Shown here: positions 1-7,636 of the stretch, one piece after another
How positions within the stretch are numbered: the stretch's first letter is position 1
Layout of the letters: every line of letters starts with the position of its first letter
From: an uncultured beta proteobacterium
Lineage (GTDB): Bacteria; Pseudomonadota; Gammaproteobacteria; Burkholderiales; Rhodocyclaceae
Length of the DNA stretch: 58,681 bases
Direction: 5' to 3'
NCBI GenBank assembly: GCA_903959855.1
Contig: CAJBYR010000292.1
Coordinates: forward strand, 1-58,681
Translations under genes and position numbers: made by a program
The notes under the pieces: generated by a model
What the model saw: the letters and a program-made list of their open reading frames with translations, nothing else
What the model was told of the DNA's origin: nothing
Databases searched by the model: none

Positions 1-1
1 C

Positions 2-886
2 GGCCTGACACTTGAGCCCTATCTGCCCGGCGTCGTGCTCTGCGGCGGCCTGATTCGCGATGCCGGCAGCGCCGCGCAAAAAGAGGCGCTGCTGCCCGCC
101 GTCGCCGGCGGCGAACTGATGCTCGCCTTTGCCCATAACGAACCCGGCGGCCGCTATGCCCTCGACCACGTCGCCACCAAAGCCACGCCTTCAGGCGGCG
201 GCTGGAAGCTCGACGGCGCCAAGGCGGTCGTGCTCGCCGCGCCCTCGGCCGGCAAGTTCATCGTCTCGGCGCGCGAAGGACTCGGCCTGTCGCTGTTCCT
301 GGTCGACGCCGGAGCGCCCGGCCTCAGCCTGCGCAGCTACCCGACCCAGGATGGCGCCCGCGCCGCGGACATTCGTCTCGACGGCGTGCAGGTCTCCGCC
401 GACGACCTGATCGGCCCCGCCGGCGGCGCCCTGCCGCTGATCGAACGCGCCCTCGATTACGCCAATGCCGCGCTCTGCGCCGAAGCCGTCGGCATCATGG
501 CCGCACTCAACGAACTCACGCTCGAGTACTTGAAGACACGCAAGCAGTTCGGCACGCCCATTGGCAAGTTCCAGGCCCTGCAGCACCGCATGGCCGACAT
601 GGTGATCGCCACCGAACAGGCCCGCTCCATGGCCACGCTGGCCGCCGTGCGCGCCGACTCTGACGATGCCGCCGAACGCAGCCGCAGCGTCGCCGCCGCC
701 AAAGCCTACGTCCTGCAGTCGGCCCGCCTGGTCGGCCAGCAGGCGGTACAACTGCATGGCGGCATGGGCGTCACCGACGAGCTCAACGTCGGCCATTATT
801 TCAAGCGCCTGACCATGATCGGCCTAACTTTCGGCGACGTCGATTACCACCTCGGTCGTTTCAGCGACACGCTGTTGGCCGCCTGA
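2..886 (+). CDS. Acyl-CoA dehydrogenase, 5' truncated by the window edge
   Basis: The reading frame is open from base 2, so the first codons of the gene lie outside the window; 294 C-terminal residues are visible. The protein should oxidise an acyl-CoA to the 2-enoyl-CoA with FAD. The C-terminal helical domain is recognisable by TRKQFGTPIGKFQALQHRMADM and the later QLHGGMGVTDE motif, the usual flavin/substrate signature of the family. It resembles the shorter dehydrogenase subunit that often accompanies a second acyl-CoA dehydrogenase, as in PimD-type or steroid-degradation pairs. Its TGA at 884-886 is 2 bases from the GTG start of the next dehydrogenase, so the two are probably co-translated and may form a hetero-oligomer; that pairing is inference. 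Confidence 0.85.
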   Translation, partial: GLTLEPYLPGVVLCGGLIRDAGSAAQKEALLPAVAGGELMLAFAHNEPGGRYALDHVATKATPSGGGWKLDGAKAVVLAAPSAGKFIVSAREGLGLSLFLVDAGAPGLSLRSYPTQDGARAADIRLDGVQVSADDLIGPAGGALPLIERALDYANAALCAEAVGIMAALNELTLEYLKTRKQFGTPIGKFQALQHRMADMVIATEQARSMATLAAVRADSDDAAERSRSVAAAKAYVLQSARLVGQQAVQLHGGMGVTDELNVGHYFKRLTMIGLTFGDVDYHLGRFSDTLLAA

Positions 887-888
887 CC

Positions 889-2697
889 GTGGCGGGGATC
901 ATCAACCGCCGCGACCTCGACTTCCAGCTCTTCGAAGTCCTCGATGCCGAAGCCCTGACGCAGCGCCCGCGCTACGCCGAGCACAGTCGCGAAACCTTCG
1001 CCGCCGTGCTCGACACGGCAACCGCCATCGCCGAAGAGAAGTTCGCGCCGCACAACCGCAGGGCCGACGAGCACGAGCCGACTTTCGACGGCCAGCGCGT
1101 GAGCATGATCCCGGAAGTCGCCGAAGCCTTGAAGGCCTTCTGCGAGGCTGGCTTCATCGCCGCCGCACACGACTTCGAACGCGGCGGCATGCAGCTGCCG
1201 GTGCTGCTGACGCAGGCCGCGTTCTCGCTGTTCAAGGGCGCCAACGTCGGCACCGCGGCCTATCCCTTCCTCACCATCGCCAACGCCAACGTCATCCACC
1301 GCTTCGGCAGCGATGCACAGCGGGCGAAGTACCTCGCTCCACTGCTGGCCGGCCGCTTCTTCGGCACCATGGCGCTCACCGAGCCGCAGGCCGGTTCCAG
1401 CCTCTCGGACATCACCACCAGCGCGACGCCCAACGCGGATGGCACCTATTCGATAGTCGGCAACAAGATTTTCATTTCCGCCGGCGACCACGAACTATCC
1501 GAAAACATCGTGCACCTGGTGCTGGCCAAGATCCCCGGCGGCCCGCCCGGCGTCAAGGGCATCTCGCTGTTCATCGTGCCCAAGTTCCATGTCAATTCCG
1601 ACGGCAGCCTCGGCGCCCGCAACGATGTGGCGCTGGCCGGCCTGATCCACAAGATGGGCTATCGCGGCACCACCTCGACCATGCTCAGCTTCGGCGAGAA
1701 GGGCGCCTGCGTCGGCGAACTGGTGGGTGAAGCGCACAAAGGCCTCACCTACATGTTCCACATGATGAACGAGGCGCGCATTGGGGTCGGCATGGGTGCC
1801 GTGATGTTGGGCTACCGCGGCTACCTTGCCTCGCTCGACTACGCCAAAGAACGCCCGCAAGGCCGCGCGCCGACCAACAAGAATCCCACCGACCCGCAGC
1901 TCAAGCTGATCGAGCACGCCGACATCCGCCGCATGCTGCTGGCGCAGAAAGCCTATGTCGAAGCCGGCTATGCGCTGTGCCTGTATTGCGCGCGACTGGT
2001 GGATGAAACAAGAGTCGGCGCTGACGACACGGCGATTCAGGAAGCCGGCCTGCTGCTCGACCTGCTGACGCCGATCGCCAAGTCCTGGCCTTCGCAGTGG
2101 TGCCTCGAAGCCAACAGCCTGGCCATCCAGATCCACGGCGGCTATGGCTACACCCGCGAGTACCCGGTGGAGCAGTATTACCGCGACAACCGCCTCAATC
2201 CGATCCACGAAGGCACCCACGGCATCCAGGCGCTCGACCTGCTCGGGCGCAAGGCCGTGATGAACGGCGGTGCGGCGATGAAACTGTTCGCGCGTGAAGC
2301 CGGCAAGACCGTCGCCGAAGCCAGCAACGCAAACCCGGCCGACCCGCTGCTCGCCCCCTACGCAAAGGAACTGCAGGCCGCCATCGAAGAGGTCGCCACC
2401 ACGCTGCAGGCCCTGGCGCCGACGCTGGCCGCCAACCCGACGTTGGCGCTGGCCAATGCCGTGCTCTTCCTCGAAGCCTTCGGCCACACGGTGATCGCCT
2501 GGATCTGGCTGCGCCAGGCCATCGCAGCGCAACGCGGGCTGCAAACCGGCATCGCCGCCGATACGGACTTCTATCGTGGCAAACTGGCCGCCTGCCGCTG
2601 GTTCTACCGCTGGGAACTGCCCAAGGTTCGCCAGTGGCACGAACTCTTGCGCAGCCTCGACGACACCACGCTGACAATGCCTCCGGAATCCTTCTAA
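889..2697 (+). CDS. Acyl-CoA dehydrogenase, long DmdC/FadE-type
   Basis: This 602-residue flavoprotein is longer than classical acyl-CoA dehydrogenases (about 380 aa). It matches the roughly 600-residue class that includes 3-methylmercaptopropionyl-CoA dehydrogenase (DmdC) and several fatty-acyl or steroid dehydrogenases. An extra N-terminal segment of about 75 residues precedes the core. The middle domain carries MALTEPQAGSS near residue 160, and the C-terminal domain carries IHGGYGYTREYPVEQYYRD near 415-440 followed by HEGTHGIQALDLLGRK. The start is a GTG with no strong Shine-Dalgarno, consistent with coupling to the upstream dehydrogenase. The true substrate cannot be read from sequence. 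One copy of the dispersed 22-bp repeat lies inside the gene at 2011-2036, encoding TRVGADDTAI. Confidence 0.87.
   Translation: MAGIINRRDLDFQLFEVLDAEALTQRPRYAEHSRETFAAVLDTATAIAEEKFAPHNRRADEHEPTFDGQRVSMIPEVAEALKAFCEAGFIAAAHDFERGGMQLPVLLTQAAFSLFKGANVGTAAYPFLTIANANVIHRFGSDAQRAKYLAPLLAGRFFGTMALTEPQAGSSLSDITTSATPNADGTYSIVGNKIFISAGDHELSENIVHLVLAKIPGGPPGVKGISLFIVPKFHVNSDGSLGARNDVALAGLIHKMGYRGTTSTMLSFGEKGACVGELVGEAHKGLTYMFHMMNEARIGVGMGAVMLGYRGYLASLDYAKERPQGRAPTNKNPTDPQLKLIEHADIRRMLLAQKAYVEAGYALCLYCARLVDETRVGADDTAIQEAGLLLDLLTPIAKSWPSQWCLEANSLAIQIHGGYGYTREYPVEQYYRDNRLNPIHEGTHGIQALDLLGRKAVMNGGAAMKLFAREAGKTVAEASNANPADPLLAPYAKELQAAIEEVATTLQALAPTLAANPTLALANAVLFLEAFGHTVIAWIWLRQAIAAQRGLQTGIAADTDFYRGKLAACRWFYRWELPKVRQWHELLRSLDDTTLTMPPESF
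2011..2036 (+). repeat. Dispersed 22-bp repeat, copy in acyl-CoA dehydrogenase
   Basis: Core AGTCGGCGCTG at 2013-2023, five variable bases, ACGGCG at 2029-2034; flanked by ACAAG on the left exactly as in the copy at 6639. It reads in frame as RVGADDTA. Confidence 0.8.
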
Positions 2698-2701
2698 GCC
2701 G

Positions 2702-3478
2702 ATGAGCCACCCCAACATCCTGGTCGACAGCAAGGACGGCATCGTCACGATCGAGATCAGCCGCCGCGAAAAGAAAAACGCCATCACCTCCGACATGTAC
2801 CGTGCCATGAGCGCGGCGCTGTCGCGGGCGCGCGACGACAGCCATGTGCGGGTAGTGCTGCTGCGCGGCCAGGACGACATGTTCACCGCCGGCAATGACC
2901 TCGCCGATTTCCTGCAGCGCAAGGTCGGCGACCCCAGTACCGCGATTCCTTTCCTGCACCTGATCGCCGGCTTCGAAAAGCCCATCGTCGCTGCCGTCGC
3001 CGGCAACGCAGTGGGCATCGGCACGACCATGCTGCTGCACTGCGACCTGGTCTATGCCGCCGACAATGCCCGCTTCCAGTTGCCCTTCGTCAATCTCGCG
3101 CTCTGCCCCGAGGGTGGCTCCAGCCTGCTGCTGCCGCGCGTCGCCGGCTATCAGCGCGCCGCCGAACTGCTGATGCTGGGCGAGCCCTTCGATGCCACCA
3201 CGGCCCGCGAGGCCGGATTCGTCAATCGGGTGCCGCCGGCCGGCGAGTTGATGGCCGCCGCGATGCTGGCCGCGCAAAAGCTCGCCGCCCGCCCGGCCGG
3301 CTCGCTCGCCGTGACCAAGGCGCTCTTGAAGCGCCCGCCGGATCGCAGCGCGATCGAGGCCATCGACGAGGAAGTGATCTTCTTCGGCGACCTCGTCGCC
3401 GCGCCCGCCGCCAAGGAAATCTTCGCCGCCTTCCTCGAGAAACGCGCTCCCAGTTCCGCGAAGGTTAGCGAGGAATGA
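2702..3478 (+). CDS. Enoyl-CoA isomerase/hydratase (crotonase fold, PECI-like)
   Basis: A 258-residue crotonase-fold protein. The oxyanion-hole segment is AGNAVGIGTTMLLHCDLVYA, and the active-site segment reads FVNLALCPEGGSS. The PEG(G/C)SS signature with a single acidic residue is typical of delta3-delta2-enoyl-CoA isomerases of the PECI/ECI2 type rather than of hydratases with two catalytic glutamates, so isomerisation of 3-enoyl-CoA to 2-enoyl-CoA is the likelier reaction. It starts 4 bases after the dehydrogenase stop and belongs to the same transcription unit. Its TGA at 3476-3478 is the first base triplet of the structured repeat that separates it from the thioesterase gene. Confidence 0.82.
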   Translation: MSHPNILVDSKDGIVTIEISRREKKNAITSDMYRAMSAALSRARDDSHVRVVLLRGQDDMFTAGNDLADFLQRKVGDPSTAIPFLHLIAGFEKPIVAAVAGNAVGIGTTMLLHCDLVYAADNARFQLPFVNLALCPEGGSSLLLPRVAGYQRAAELLMLGEPFDATTAREAGFVNRVPPAGELMAAAMLAAQKLAARPAGSLAVTKALLKRPPDRSAIEAIDEEVIFFGDLVAAPAAKEIFAAFLEKRAPSSAKVSEE

Positions 3479-3590
3479 GCGCCGCCCGCAGGGCCGCCCC
3501 AAGGGCGGCGCAGCCAAACACATGGAGCGAGCATGGCTCGCGAACCTCAGTCACCCCCTGCCTTGGGCAGGGGGCTGGGGGGAGGGCACT
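3476..3590 (+). repeat. Structured intergenic repeat, copy 1 (three hairpins)
   Basis: The element starts at the stop codon of the upstream gene and runs to the next gene. It contains three consecutive perfect hairpins: GCCGCCC-CAA-GGGCGGC (3493-3509), GCGAGC-ATG-GCTCGC (3527-3541) and CCCCCTGCC-TTG-GGCAGGGGG (3554-3574). A second copy with compensating stem changes lies at 51717-51840. Its GC-rich tail (GGGGGGAGGG, around 3577-3586) supplies the Shine-Dalgarno-like purine tract for the downstream thioesterase. No long U-tract follows any stem, so it is not a classical intrinsic terminator. Confidence 0.9.
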
Positions 3591-3596
3591 TCTAGT

Positions 3597-4052
3597 ATGA
3601 CAAACGACATCCCCGAGGGCTTCAAGCCCCTCAAGCGCGGCGGCGGTTACCTGACCAGCCTCGGCCCCTGGTACTACCGCATCGACGCCAGCAAGGGCGG
3701 CGAACGCGGGCAGATGGTGCTGGCGATCCGCGTCGAGGATCGCCATACCAACATCCGCCACATCGCCCATGGCGGCTTTTTGGTCTCGATGTTCGATACC
3801 GCCCTGGGCATCGTCGTCTCCAGCTCCAAGGAGCCGCCGCAGCCCATCGTCACGGTGAGCCTCACCACCAACTTCGTCTCCGGCGCCGAACCGGGCGATT
3901 GGGTCGAAGCCCACGTCGACCTTGACCGCATGGGCGGGCGCCTGGCCTATGCGAGTTGCCGGCTGGTCTGCGGCGAGCGCGTAATCATGACCGGCACGGG
4001 CGTCTTCGCCCTGATGAAGCCAGCCGTACCCAAGGAACGCACGGATGGCTAA
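3597..4052 (+). CDS. PaaI-type hotdog-fold acyl-CoA thioesterase
   Basis: A 151-residue hotdog-fold protein carrying the PaaI signature HGGFLVSMFDTALG (HGG, then D about 8 residues on). In the family this motif supplies the catalytic acid and the water-binding loop for thioester hydrolysis. It would release CoA from dead-end or accumulating acyl-CoAs of the surrounding pathway. I chose the ATG at 3597 (MTNDIPEGFKPL). The frame is open 25 codons further upstream, but that extension lies entirely within the structured repeat and has no relation to the family. The stop codon overlaps the start of the comB-like gene by 8 bases. Confidence 0.83.
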   Translation: MTNDIPEGFKPLKRGGGYLTSLGPWYYRIDASKGGERGQMVLAIRVEDRHTNIRHIAHGGFLVSMFDTALGIVVSSSKEPPQPIVTVSLTTNFVSGAEPGDWVEAHVDLDRMGGRLAYASCRLVCGERVIMTGTGVFALMKPAVPKERTDG

Positions 4053-4764
4053 GATCCACGTCCTGCTCAAGAAGGAGGAACTCGACGCCCAGCGCCTCGA
4101 AGGCAAGGTGGTGGTGGTGCTCGACATCCTCTTTGCCACTTCTTCCATCGTCACCGCCCTGGCCCACGGCGCCACGGAAGTCATCGCCACCCTGGATGGC
4201 CGTGCCGCACAGGCGGCGGCCGCCAACTACCCGGCTGGCTCCTACGTGCTCTCCGGCGAACTCAATGCCGACACCCTGCCCGGCTTCGTGCACCCGACGC
4301 CCAGGGCGCTGCTGGCCGAAGGCATCGCCGGGCGGCGCCTGATCTACTGCACCACCAATGGCACCGTGGCGCTGGCCAAGTCGCAGGGCGCCGCCCACGT
4401 CTACGCCGCCGCCCTGCTCAACGGCCGCGCCGTGGTCGAACGCATCGTCGCCGACCATGCGGAGGCCACCATCCTGATTGTGTGCTCGGGCTCGGCGGAC
4501 AACTTCAACCTCGAGGATTTCTACGGCGCCGGCTATTTCGTCTCGCTCTTCCACCAGGCCCTGCCACAGGCCGAGTATTCCGACGCCGCGCTCGCCGCCG
4601 AACTGCTGCACGACCACTGCGGCGGCCTAGATGCCCTGCGCCGCGCCCGTGTCGGCCGCATGATGCTGGCGCGGCGCCTCGATGATGAAGTCGCCTTCGC
4701 CGCCCAGGAAAGCTGTTACGACGTGGTCCCCAAACTGCAAAACGGCGCCCTGCGTCCCGTCTGA
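4045..4764 (+). CDS. ComB-like 2-phosphosulfolactate phosphatase family protein
   Basis: A 239-residue protein of the ComB family, whose archaeal founder removes phosphate from 2-phosphosulfolactate in coenzyme M synthesis. Family landmarks are VVVVLDILFATSSIVTALAHGA at the N-terminus, SGELNADTLPGF (versus the usual GGERxGxxxxGF), TTNGT near residue 112, and CSGSADNFNLEDFYGAG near 152. The second motif is altered from the archaeal form, so the substrate may differ. A coenzyme M role is unlikely in a betaproteobacterium, and the placement inside an acyl-CoA catabolic operon is odd. It overlaps the thioesterase gene by 8 bases and is followed 9 bases later by a MaoC hydratase. The family call is firm; the function is not. 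Confidence 0.78.
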   Translation: MAKIHVLLKKEELDAQRLEGKVVVVLDILFATSSIVTALAHGATEVIATLDGRAAQAAAANYPAGSYVLSGELNADTLPGFVHPTPRALLAEGIAGRRLIYCTTNGTVALAKSQGAAHVYAAALLNGRAVVERIVADHAEATILIVCSGSADNFNLEDFYGAGYFVSLFHQALPQAEYSDAALAAELLHDHCGGLDALRRARVGRMMLARRLDDEVAFAAQESCYDVVPKLQNGALRPV

Positions 4765-4773
4765 AGGAATCCA

Positions 4774-5259
4774 ATGAGCACCAAGACCTGGAAGTACTAC
4801 TGGGAAGATTTCCCCGTCGGCAAGGTTCGCGAGTTCGGCAACTACAGCGTCACTGCCGAGGACATCATCGACTTCGCGAAGAAGTTCGACCCGCAGCCCT
4901 TTCACCTTTCTGAAGAAGCCGGCAAGGCCAGCCTCTTCGGCGGGCTGTGCGCCAGCGGCTGGCATACCTGCGCCATGACCATGCGCATGATGTGCGACGA
5001 GTTCCTGCTCGAAACCGCCAGCCTCGGCTCGCCCGGCCTCGAGAACATCCGCTGGATCAAGCCCGTGCGCCCCGGCGATACGCTGCATGTGCGCTCCGTC
5101 GTGCTCGAAGCGCGCCCCATGGAAAGCAAGCCCCACGTCGGCCTGGTCAAGGTGCGCTGGGAGACTCTCAACCAGAACAACGAGGAGGTCGCGCAAATGG
5201 AAGGCTATGGCATGTATCGCCGCCGCCATCCCGGCGCGGCAAAAACCGGCGACGCATGA
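4774..5259 (+). CDS. MaoC family (R)-specific enoyl-CoA hydratase
   Basis: A 161-residue single hotdog-domain protein. The hydratase-2 motif is visible as DPQPFHLSEEAGKASLFGGLCASGWH (D and H five residues apart, then the FGG...SG loop), which in the family activates water for addition to the 2-enoyl-CoA. Several MaoC proteins of this length act in branched-chain, ring-cleavage or steroid side-chain pathways. A Shine-Dalgarno-like GAAGGAA lies 5 bases upstream of the ATG. The stop overlaps the ligase start (ATGA), so the two are translationally coupled. Confidence 0.82.
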   Translation: MSTKTWKYYWEDFPVGKVREFGNYSVTAEDIIDFAKKFDPQPFHLSEEAGKASLFGGLCASGWHTCAMTMRMMCDEFLLETASLGSPGLENIRWIKPVRPGDTLHVRSVVLEARPMESKPHVGLVKVRWETLNQNNEEVAQMEGYGMYRRRHPGAAKTGDA

Positions 5260-6812
5260 GCCCGGCCGAATTGATCGAACAAGCCTTCGGCACCTATGCC
5301 GAACTGATTCACGCTCAGGCCAGGCACCGCCCGCAACATCCGGCACTGATCGACGGCAACCGCTGCGTCTCGTTTTCCGCGCTGGACGCGATGATGGACC
5401 GCGTTGCTGCCACCCTGCAACGTGATGGCATCCGCCCCACCGAGTCGATCGCCATCTGCGCCGGCACCTCCCTCGAACACGCCGCCGTGTTCCTCGGCGC
5501 GCTGCGTGCCGGTGTCGCCGTCGCCCCGCTGGCGCCCTCCTCGACGCCACAGACCATATCCGACATGGTGGCCAATTCCGAAGCGCGCCTGTTCTTCGTT
5601 GACGCCAAGGTCGCGGCCGAACTCGCGTCGGTAAAGGAGCAGATTTCGCTACCGTGGATCGCGCTCGACGAATCCACTGCAGGCAAGGCCTTTTCGCGCT
5701 GGCTGGCACCGACGGGCAGCGTGCCTGAGCCCGTCGACGTACATCCCGATTGGCCCTTCAACATCATCTACTCCTCGGGAACGACCGGCACACCGAAAGG
5801 AATTGTCCAGCCCCACGGCATGCGCTGGGCTCACGCCCAACGCGCCCGTCCACAGGGCTACGGACCGGATTCGGTGACCGTCATCGCCACGCCGCTGTAC
5901 TCCAACACCACACTGGTCAGCTTCTTCCCCACCGTTACGTTGGGCGGCACGGTAGTGCTGATGAGGAAATTCGACACTACCGCCTATCTCGCGTTGGCTG
6001 AAAAGCATCGGGCGACGCACACGATGTTGGTGCCCGTTCAATACCAGCGCTTGATGGCCCATCCCGATTTCGATCGCTACGACCTCGCCAGCTTCCGCAT
6101 GAAGCTGTGTACCAGTGCACCGTTTGCGGCAGCCCTCAAGGCCGACATCCTGCGCCGCTGGCCGGGCGGGCTGGTCGAGTATTACGGCATGACCGAGGGC
6201 GGCGGCACTTGCATCCTGGCGGCCCACGAGTACCCCGACAAGCTTGCCACGGTCGGCAAGGCCGCCGAGGGCCATGACATTCGCCTGATCGACGAAGCTG
6301 GCAAGGAATTGGCGCCGGGAGAAATCGGAGAAGTGGTCGGCCATTCCCCGGCAATGATGAAGGGCTACCACCGCCAGCCCGACAAGACCCGCGAGGCCGA
6401 GTGGTATGCACCCGACGGCAAGCGCTTCATCCGCACCGGCGATGTCGGCCGGTTTGACGCCGATGGGTTTCTGACGCTGATGGATCGACGCAAGGACATG
6501 ATCATCAGCGGCGGCTTCAACGTCTATCCGAGTGATCTCGAAGCCATCCTCGCGCAACATCCCGCCGTGGCCGAAGCTGCGGCAATCGGTGTTGCCTCGC
6601 AGCGCTGGGGCGAAACGCCGGTGGCCTTCGTAGTTACAAGAGTCGGCGCTGGTGATACGGCGATCGAGATCCGCGACTGGGCCAATGCCCGCCTCGGCAA
6701 GACCCAGCGCCTCGCCGCCATCGTTTTCATCGACAATCTGCCGCGCAGCGCGATCGGCAAGATCCTCAAGCGCGAGCTGCGCGATACTTTCGTGCCGCCC
6801 GCCGACCTGTGA
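5256..6812 (+). CDS. AMP-dependent acyl-CoA synthetase/ligase
   Basis: A 518-residue adenylate-forming ligase that activates a carboxylic acid to its CoA thioester with ATP. Motifs in order are YSSGTTGTPKG (phosphate-binding loop, about residue 170), YYGMTEGGG, TGDVGRFDADGF, DRRKDMIISGGFNVYP (hinge) and the catalytic lysine in SAIGKILKREL near the C-terminus. The start is the ATG at 5256, overlapping the maoC stop; the frame is open further upstream but only as a shadow of maoC. It is probably the entry enzyme for this catabolic cluster. A copy of the 22-bp dispersed repeat lies inside it at 6639-6664, encoding TRVGAGDTAI. Confidence 0.86.
   Translation: MSPAELIEQAFGTYAELIHAQARHRPQHPALIDGNRCVSFSALDAMMDRVAATLQRDGIRPTESIAICAGTSLEHAAVFLGALRAGVAVAPLAPSSTPQTISDMVANSEARLFFVDAKVAAELASVKEQISLPWIALDESTAGKAFSRWLAPTGSVPEPVDVHPDWPFNIIYSSGTTGTPKGIVQPHGMRWAHAQRARPQGYGPDSVTVIATPLYSNTTLVSFFPTVTLGGTVVLMRKFDTTAYLALAEKHRATHTMLVPVQYQRLMAHPDFDRYDLASFRMKLCTSAPFAAALKADILRRWPGGLVEYYGMTEGGGTCILAAHEYPDKLATVGKAAEGHDIRLIDEAGKELAPGEIGEVVGHSPAMMKGYHRQPDKTREAEWYAPDGKRFIRTGDVGRFDADGFLTLMDRRKDMIISGGFNVYPSDLEAILAQHPAVAEAAAIGVASQRWGETPVAFVVTRVGAGDTAIEIRDWANARLGKTQRLAAIVFIDNLPRSAIGKILKRELRDTFVPPADL
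6639..6664 (+). repeat. Dispersed 22-bp repeat, copy in acyl-CoA ligase
   Basis: Core AGTCGGCGCTG at 6641-6651 with ACGGCG at 6657-6662; the left flank ACAAG matches the copy at 2011. It reads in frame as RVGAGDTA. Confidence 0.8.
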
Positions 6813-6823
6813 AAGGAAGCCCC

Positions 6824-7636
6824 ATGGACTTTTCCACCCTCGACGTTTCTCTCGACGGCAACGTCGCCACCATCGCCCTCAACCGGCCGGACAAGGCCAA
6901 CGCCATGAGCGAGCCGATGTGGTACGAGATCGAACAGGCGATGCAGTGGCTGGACGAAACCCCGGAGGCACGCGTCGGCGTGCTGGTCGGGCGCGGCAAG
7001 TACTTCACCTCCGGCATCGACCTCGCGCTGCTGATGGGCGTGCCCGCCAAGATCGAGGACGAGGACGACGCCCGCCGCCGCGAGAAACTGCGCCGCCTGA
7101 TCCTGCGCCTCCAGGACACGCTCAGCTCCGTCGAGCGCTGCCGCAAGCCGGTGCTGGCCGCCGTCCACGGCGCCTGCATCGGCGGCGGCATCGACCTCAT
7201 CACCGCCTGCGACATGCGCTACTGCTCGGCGGATGCCTGGTTCTCGGTGCGCGAGATCGACGTCGGCATGACGGCGGATGTGGGCACCCTGCAGCGCCTG
7301 CCCGGGCTGATCGGCGAAGGCATGGCGCGCGAACTGGCCTACACCGGGCGCCGCGTCGATGGCGCCGAAGCGAAAGAGATGCGCCTGGTCAACCGCTGCT
7401 ACGAATCCGCCGAAGCGCTCCACGCCGGCGTCATGGAGACGGCGCGGACCATCGCCGCCAAGTCGCCGCTGGCCATCCGTGGCTGCAAGGAAATGATCAC
7501 CTACGCCCGCGACCACTCGGTGGCCGATGGCCTCAACTACATCGCCACCTGGAACTCGGCGATGCTGATGTCGAAGGACCTGTTCGAAGCCGGCGCCGCC
7601 GCCATGCAAAAACGCGATCCGGTGTTCAAGGACTGA
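6824..7636 (+). CDS. Delta3,5-delta2,4-dienoyl-CoA isomerase-like crotonase
   Basis: A 270-residue crotonase-fold protein. The active-site segment reads FSVREIDVGMTADVGTLQRLP, matching the dienoyl-CoA isomerase (ECH1) signature, in which E of VREID and D of TAD are the two catalytic acids. The oxyanion hole is HGACIGGGIDLITACD. Such enzymes move double bonds in dienoyl-CoAs arising from unsaturated or ring-derived substrates. I chose the ATG at 6824 (MDFSTL), preceded by GAAAGGAAG at 6811-6819; the earlier GTG at 6809 overlaps the ligase stop and would place that purine tract inside the gene. The TGA overlaps the next ATG. Confidence 0.82.
   Translation: MDFSTLDVSLDGNVATIALNRPDKANAMSEPMWYEIEQAMQWLDETPEARVGVLVGRGKYFTSGIDLALLMGVPAKIEDEDDARRREKLRRLILRLQDTLSSVERCRKPVLAAVHGACIGGGIDLITACDMRYCSADAWFSVREIDVGMTADVGTLQRLPGLIGEGMARELAYTGRRVDGAEAKEMRLVNRCYESAEALHAGVMETARTIAAKSPLAIRGCKEMITYARDHSVADGLNYIATWNSAMLMSKDLFEAGAAAMQKRDPVFKD

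Noticed and set aside
1495-3030. Long minus-strand frame across the dehydrogenase and isomerase genes
   Set aside because: It crosses the boundary of two real genes and has biased, repetitive composition typical of an antisense shadow.
4947-5255. 103-codon N-terminal extension of the acyl-CoA ligase
   Set aside because: It overlaps the maoC gene in another frame; the ATG at 5256 has the ATGA coupling and fits the family length.
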